Shown: positions 61,816 through 64,000 of the stretch, one piece after another
Layout of the letters: every line of letters starts with the position of its first letter
Numbering within the stretch: position 1 is the stretch's first letter
Assembly (NCBI RefSeq): GCF_900105925.1
Contig: NZ_LT629791.1
Location: forward strand, 124,001 to 188,000
From: Jiangella alkaliphila
Lineage (GTDB): Bacteria; Actinomycetota; Actinomycetes; Jiangellales; Jiangellaceae
DNA: 64,000 nt
Direction of reading: 5' to 3'
Notes under the pieces: model-generated
Seen by the model: the letters and a program-made list of their open reading frames with translations, nothing else
What the model was told of the DNA's origin: nothing
The model's database searches: none
Translations under genes and position numbers: made by a program

Positions 61816-62499
61816 TCAGGGCTCGTCGGGCAGCCGTCCGGTGGCGATGACCCGCTCGGCGACGACGCGCAGCTTGACGTTGGAGTTGCGGGAGTAGCGG
61901 CGCAGGACGGCGAAGGCGCGGTCGGCGTCGACGCCGTAGCGCTCCATGAGGATGCCTTGGGCCAGCCCGATGACGTGCCGGGCGCCGATGGCCTGCCGCA
62001 GGCCGTCCTCTTCACGCGCGGACGCGAGCGCGATGGAGGCGTGCCGGCCGAAGATCTCCGCGACGTCGGTGTCGTCGTCGTCGAACATGCCGGGCCGGTG
62101 GCCGTAGAGGTTCAGCGTGCCGAGCGTGGTCCTGCCGGTGTGCAGCCGCACCGACAGCGCGCTGCGCAGGCCCAGGTCAGCGACCTGCGGACCCCACGCC
62201 GGCCAGCGCGGGTCGGTCGCGGTGTCCTCGACCAGGACCGACGCCCGGGTCTCTATGGCGGCCCGGCCCGGCCCCTCCTCGAGCGTGGTCTGCAGCTCGT
62301 CGGCCTTGCCCACGCGCGGGTCGGTGGCGCCGGTGGTCTCGATGCGACCGCCGCCGTGCAGCAGCATCAGCCCGGCGTCGTCGCAGACGGTGGCCTGCTG
62401 CGCGTACTCGACCACGCGTTCCAGCGTCTGTTCGACGTCGGGCTCTTCGTGCAGCACGAGCGCCATGTCGGCGAAGTCGCCCGCATCAGGTTCGCTCAC
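61816..62499 (-). CDS. GAF and ANTAR domain antiterminator
   Basis: 227 residues: GAF domain (about 15-160) and C-terminal ANTAR helices with HVIGLAQGILMERYGVDADR, which bind dual hexaloop RNA hairpins to prevent termination. Ligand unknown. GTG at 62499 with GGAGG 6 nt upstream. Confidence 0.9.
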   Translation of the reverse strand: MSEPDAGDFADMALVLHEEPDVEQTLERVVEYAQQATVCDDAGLMLLHGGGRIETTGATDPRVGKADELQTTLEEGPGRAAIETRASVLVEDTATDPRWPAWGPQVADLGLRSALSVRLHTGRTTLGTLNLYGHRPGMFDDDDTDVAEIFGRHASIALASAREEDGLRQAIGARHVIGLAQGILMERYGVDADRAFAVLRRYSRNSNVKLRVVAERVIATGRLPDEP

Positions 62500-62590
62500 G
62501 CCCGTCCTCCGCCACGTCGAGCTCCATGGTCCATTCTTCCCGACCCGGGTCGGCGGTGTCGATCCTCCCCCATCGGGTACGCACCTGAAC

Positions 62591-63562
62591 ATGGTGGGTA
62601 ACGGCGCTGAACCGCATGCGGTGGTGACCGGAGGAGCCGGTTTCCTCGGCTCGCACCTGTGCGACGCGCTCATCGCGTCCGGCCACCGGGTGACCTGCGT
62701 CGACAACTTCGAGACCGGCCGGGCGGCGAACGTCCGGCATCTGGACGACGAGCCCCGTTTCGCGCTGCTGCGGCGCGACCTCAACGTGTACGAGGGCGCC
62801 GACCTCGCCGGGCCGGTCGATGTCGTCTACCACCTGGCGGCGCCGGCGGCGCCGAGCGACTACCTGCTCGACCCGGTCGCGACGATGCGCAGCGCCAGCT
62901 CCGGCACGCTGAACGCCCTGGACCTCGCCCGCGCCCGGTCGGCCCGGTTCGTGCTGGCGTCGACGTCGGAGGTGTACGGACCGGCCGGCGACGAGCCCAG
63001 CCGCGAGGACCAGGTCGGTCAGGTCGACCCGGCCGACGGCTACGGCGCGTACTACGAGTCGCGCCGGTTCGCCGAGGCGCTGACGACCGCGTACCGGTCG
63101 ACGTACGCCCTGCGCACGGCGATCGCGCGGATCTTCAGCACGTACGGGCCGCGGATGCGCCTGGACGACGGCCGCGTGCTGTCGCGGTTCATCCGGCAGG
63201 CGCTGGCCGGGGCGCCGCTGACGGTGCCCGGTCCCGGCACCCAGACCCGCTCCCTCTGCTACGTCGACGACGCGGTGGCCGGGCTGCTGGCGCTGGGCCG
63301 CGGCGGCTACCCGGGGCCGGTGAACATCGGCAGCCCGGAGACGGTGTCGGTGTTCACGATCGCCCGTACAGTGGCCGAGATCGCCGGCCCGGACGCCGAG
63401 GTCGTCTTCGTCGAGCCCCCGGCCGTCGACGTCCACGCCCGCCGGCCCGACATCACACTCGCCAGCCAGCTACTGGACTGGCGGCCGCGGACCTCCGTGC
63501 GCGCGGGGCTGACGGCCACGCTCGCCTGGTTCCAGCGGGCGGTCGCGCGCGAGCTGTCGTGA
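62591..63562 (+). CDS. UDP-glucuronate decarboxylase-like epimerase with substituted catalytic Lys
   Basis: 323-residue extended SDR close to UXS1/dTDP-glucose dehydratase-like proteins: nucleotide loop TGGAGFLGS, SVDNFETG-like CVDNFETGRAANV, YHLAAPAAPSDYLLDP, ASTSEVYG, and RIFSTYGPRM. The active-site YxxxK (YDEGK in UXS) reads Y154-Y-E-S-R158, so the catalytic Lys is Arg. Activity may be reduced or altered. Single gene, no obvious operon. Confidence 0.85.
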   Translation: MVGNGAEPHAVVTGGAGFLGSHLCDALIASGHRVTCVDNFETGRAANVRHLDDEPRFALLRRDLNVYEGADLAGPVDVVYHLAAPAAPSDYLLDPVATMRSASSGTLNALDLARARSARFVLASTSEVYGPAGDEPSREDQVGQVDPADGYGAYYESRRFAEALTTAYRSTYALRTAIARIFSTYGPRMRLDDGRVLSRFIRQALAGAPLTVPGPGTQTRSLCYVDDAVAGLLALGRGGYPGPVNIGSPETVSVFTIARTVAEIAGPDAEVVFVEPPAVDVHARRPDITLASQLLDWRPRTSVRAGLTATLAWFQRAVARELS

Positions 63563-63565
63563 GCC

Positions 63566-63829
63566 TCAGGTGCCGCGCTTGGTCCTCATGCTGGTCGCCA
63601 GCAGGACGCCGACGGCGGCGAGTCCCACCTGGACGATGATCTCGATCCAGTCGACGCCGTCGGTGTCGCGCAATGGGCCGACGATCGCGGTGCCGATGAG
63701 CGCGGCCACGATGCCGATGACCACGGTCAGCCAGATCGGGATGGACTGCTTCCCGGGGATCACGAGCCGGCCCAGCGCACCGATGATCGCGCCGATGACG
63801 ATGGCCGAGATGATGCCGGTGACGTCCAC
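63566..63829 (-). CDS. GlsB/YeaQ/YmgE-family small membrane protein
   Basis: 87-residue protein with three hydrophobic helices and the signature IIGALGRLVIPGKQ; transglycosylase-associated family, linked to general stress. It lies 3 bp from the stop of the convergent epimerase gene. Confidence 0.88.
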   Translation of the reverse strand: MDVTGIISAIVIGAIIGALGRLVIPGKQSIPIWLTVVIGIVAALIGTAIVGPLRDTDGVDWIEIIVQVGLAAVGVLLATSMRTKRGT

Positions 63830-63936
63830 GAGCCCTCCCGAGGTAGGTGTGTCTCAATCCTGCCCGATGGCATACCCCGATGGCGTGGATTCATCGCGCC
63901 GTGGGTACGTCGCCGGGAACCAACCGAAGGAGCCCC

Positions 63937-64000
63937 ATGGCGCACAGCCAGGTCGTGTTGTTCGCCCCGTCGCCGGTGCTGACGCTCACCATCGAGGATC
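63937..64000 (+). CDS. Start of a gene, perhaps a PfkB-type kinase (cut by window edge)
   Basis: ATG with GAAGGAG 4 nt upstream opens a frame starting MAHSQVVLFAPSPVLTLTIE that runs off the window. The first strand resembles N-termini of some actinobacterial 1-phosphofructokinase-like (PfkB) proteins, but only 21 codons are visible, so the identity is a guess. Confidence 0.45.
   Translation, partial: MAHSQVVLFAPSPVLTLTIED

Overview
This is a very GC-rich stretch of an actinobacterial chromosome. The lineage markers are mycothiol synthase (MshD), a GlnR-type orphan response regulator, a WhiB protein, ClpC, a GAF-ANTAR antiterminator, DUF2516 next to an HbhA-like protein, a LigD-type ligase and several group 2/3 sigma factors. 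Several start codons lie 6-8 nt after a TANNNT hexamer with no ribosome binding site, which is the leaderless layout common in this phylum. A filamentous or soil actinomycete (for example Jiangellaceae or a relative) would fit, but the genus is a guess. There is no phage, integron, CRISPR, tRNA or rRNA; the only mobile trace is one 166-bp MITE-like element.

Layout. 1-2850: start of clpC, a beta-lactamase-like lipoprotein, and an XRE regulator / HbhA-like / DUF2516 group. 2914-3510: a gene-free nested inverted-repeat element. 3515-11404: GH15-like enzyme, APC permease, asparaginase, SDR, dtd, epimerase, YgfZ, and a nitrobindin-like protein translationally coupled to a 33-residue membrane peptide. 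11448-14579: sulfur genes (DsrE-like, DUF1416, thiosulfate sulfurtransferase, DUF4395, thioredoxin) with a previously untracked 24-residue leader peptide carrying its own leaderless promoter. 14594-20889: membrane protein, lipoprotein, MoaD-like protein, glnR, hydrolases, mshD. 20991-26417: an FtsX/MacB-type ABC exporter divergent from a LiaS/LiaR-type two-component pair.

26503-41890 is a phosphate island: ppk, CYTH-CHAD, NUDIX-phosphatase, a PHO-box-like repeat, pstSCAB, then (after a 1569-residue secreted ThuA/sugar-dehydrogenase/DUF1080 fusion with a LacI-type operator) pit and its PhoU-like partner. These genes store polyphosphate and import phosphate, and are presumably under PhoP control.

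41985-64000 is mixed: Ser/Thr kinase, WYL regulator, prfC, ung, cold-shock protein with a long structured leader, a SigB/F-type sigma factor, LysR and aldo-keto reductase, STAS protein, cutA, a MITE, a PadR-regulated DrrAB-like exporter, an ECF sigma factor with a probable anti-sigma partner, a HrdB-like sigma factor, a LigD-type ligase, WhiB, GAF-ANTAR, a sugar-nucleotide epimerase/decarboxylase homologue with a substituted catalytic lysine, GlsB-like protein and the start of a last gene.

The most unusual items are the nested palindromic element, the cysteine-type leader peptide, the MITE that forms the 5' side of cutA and abuts the PadR promoter, the multi-domain ThuA fusion, the MoaD-like protein that runs past its di-glycine, and three convergent gene pairs that share a single CTAG as both stop codons.
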